Source: an uncultured Eubacteriales bacterium (lineage in GTDB: Bacteria; Bacillota; Clostridia; Oscillospirales; Oscillospiraceae). From it: DNA of 6,222 nucleotides. The stretch is from assembly GCA_900549645.1 (NCBI GenBank), contig URPD01000072.1, positions 1 to 6,222 on the forward strand, in the 5' to 3' direction. The notes beneath the pieces are model-generated. The model was not told where the DNA came from. It saw nothing but the letters and a program-made list of their open reading frames with translations, and made no database searches. Below are positions 5,966-6,222 of this stretch, piece by piece (position 1 is the stretch's first letter; the number at the start of each line of letters is the position of its first letter). A program made the translations under genes and the position numbers.

Positions 5966-6222
5966 TCACTCAGCAATTAAGCCAAAATGCCGCAGCGCAT
6001 CCTTGATTGCCTCAACCCTTTCAGGCGGGCAGGGATGATACTCATGTTTTCTCTGCTCCACTGCGTTCGGTGCTTTGTGCATATCCAGTCCGACCATACG
6101 CTTGACCTCTGCAATATATGCCGTATGGACTTTGAAGCCGTACTTTTCCTGCACATACTCCTGAATGCGTTTATAGGTCGGATGCTCCTTAACCTCCCCG
6201 GTTTCCACTTCCATTCTGACCT
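5966..6222 (-). CDS. C-terminal part of a probable RlmD/RumA-type 23S rRNA (uracil-5-)-methyltransferase, truncated by window edge
   Basis: The frame is open from the right edge (first full codons V-R-M) to TGA 5966-5968, giving 84 residues. The ATG at 6214 is therefore probably internal. The visible part has HPTYKRIQEYVQEKYG, then VHTAYIAEVKRMVGLDMHK and a terminal CPPERVEAIKDALRHFG(L/I). From memory of the family, this compact helical segment occurs as a C-terminal extension on clostridial RlmD-like methyltransferases, which make m5U in 23S rRNA with S-adenosylmethionine. The catalytic TRAM/methyltransferase parts would lie outside the window, so the assignment rests on the extension alone. 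Related short proteins carrying just this domain may exist, so a small standalone protein cannot be excluded. There is no SD before ATG 6214 in the few bases available. Confidence 0.6.
   Translation of the reverse strand, partial: VRMEVETGEVKEHPTYKRIQEYVQEKYGFKVHTAYIAEVKRMVGLDMHKAPNAVEQRKHEYHPCPPERVEAIKDALRHFGLIAE

Noticed and set aside
5800..6006. 68-codon + strand frame in the right intergenic gap
   Set aside because: No SD, no recognisable domain, and it overlaps the end of the - strand gene at 5966.

Overview
The window looks like chromosomal DNA of a Gram-positive member of the Clostridia, probably a gut Oscillospiraceae/Ruminococcaceae-type organism. This is inferred from the clostridial form of the M18 aminopeptidase, a short SecG, an LtaS-like sulfatase-fold membrane enzyme, and a C-terminal extension I associate with clostridial RlmD-type 23S rRNA methyltransferases. 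There is no 16S rRNA gene or other formal taxonomic marker. I see no phage, IS, CRISPR array, tRNA or rRNA.

Left half (1-3395, + strand): a tight three-gene operon. It contains the 3' part of prfA (release factor 1), a 399-codon fusion of a YrdC/Sua5 threonylcarbamoyl-AMP synthase domain to a dephospho-CoA kinase (CoaE) domain, and an M18 metallo-aminopeptidase. Both internal junctions have the form TGA, one base, ATG, each preceded by a strong Shine-Dalgarno. The operon ends at a clear hairpin terminator (3363-3390). The shared theme is translation and basic metabolism: termination, tRNA t6A modification, CoA synthesis and peptide turnover.

Middle (3400-3800, - strand): secG, apparently a single-gene unit. 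It has a good sigma-A promoter (17-nt spacer), an SD, and a perfectly palindromic terminator facing the operon terminator.

Right half (3793-5770, - strand): an LtaS-like (lipoteichoic acid synthase family) membrane sulfatase-fold gene with its own extended -10 promoter. Its single reading frame is interrupted by two in-frame TAG codons only 15 codons apart, in the linker between the five-helix membrane domain and the extracellular catalytic domain. The expected active-site residues are still present downstream. Its terminal stop is also TAG, with an in-frame TAA seven codons later. No other visible gene here ends in TAG. This is either a very recent pseudogene or a case of amber readthrough/recoding, and it is the most interesting item in the window together with the Sua5-CoaE fusion.

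Far right (5966-6222, - strand): the C-terminal end of a gene running out of the window, probably an RlmD/RumA-type 23S rRNA methyltransferase. A gene-free, AT-rich 240-base gap (5725-5965) separates it from the LtaS-like gene.
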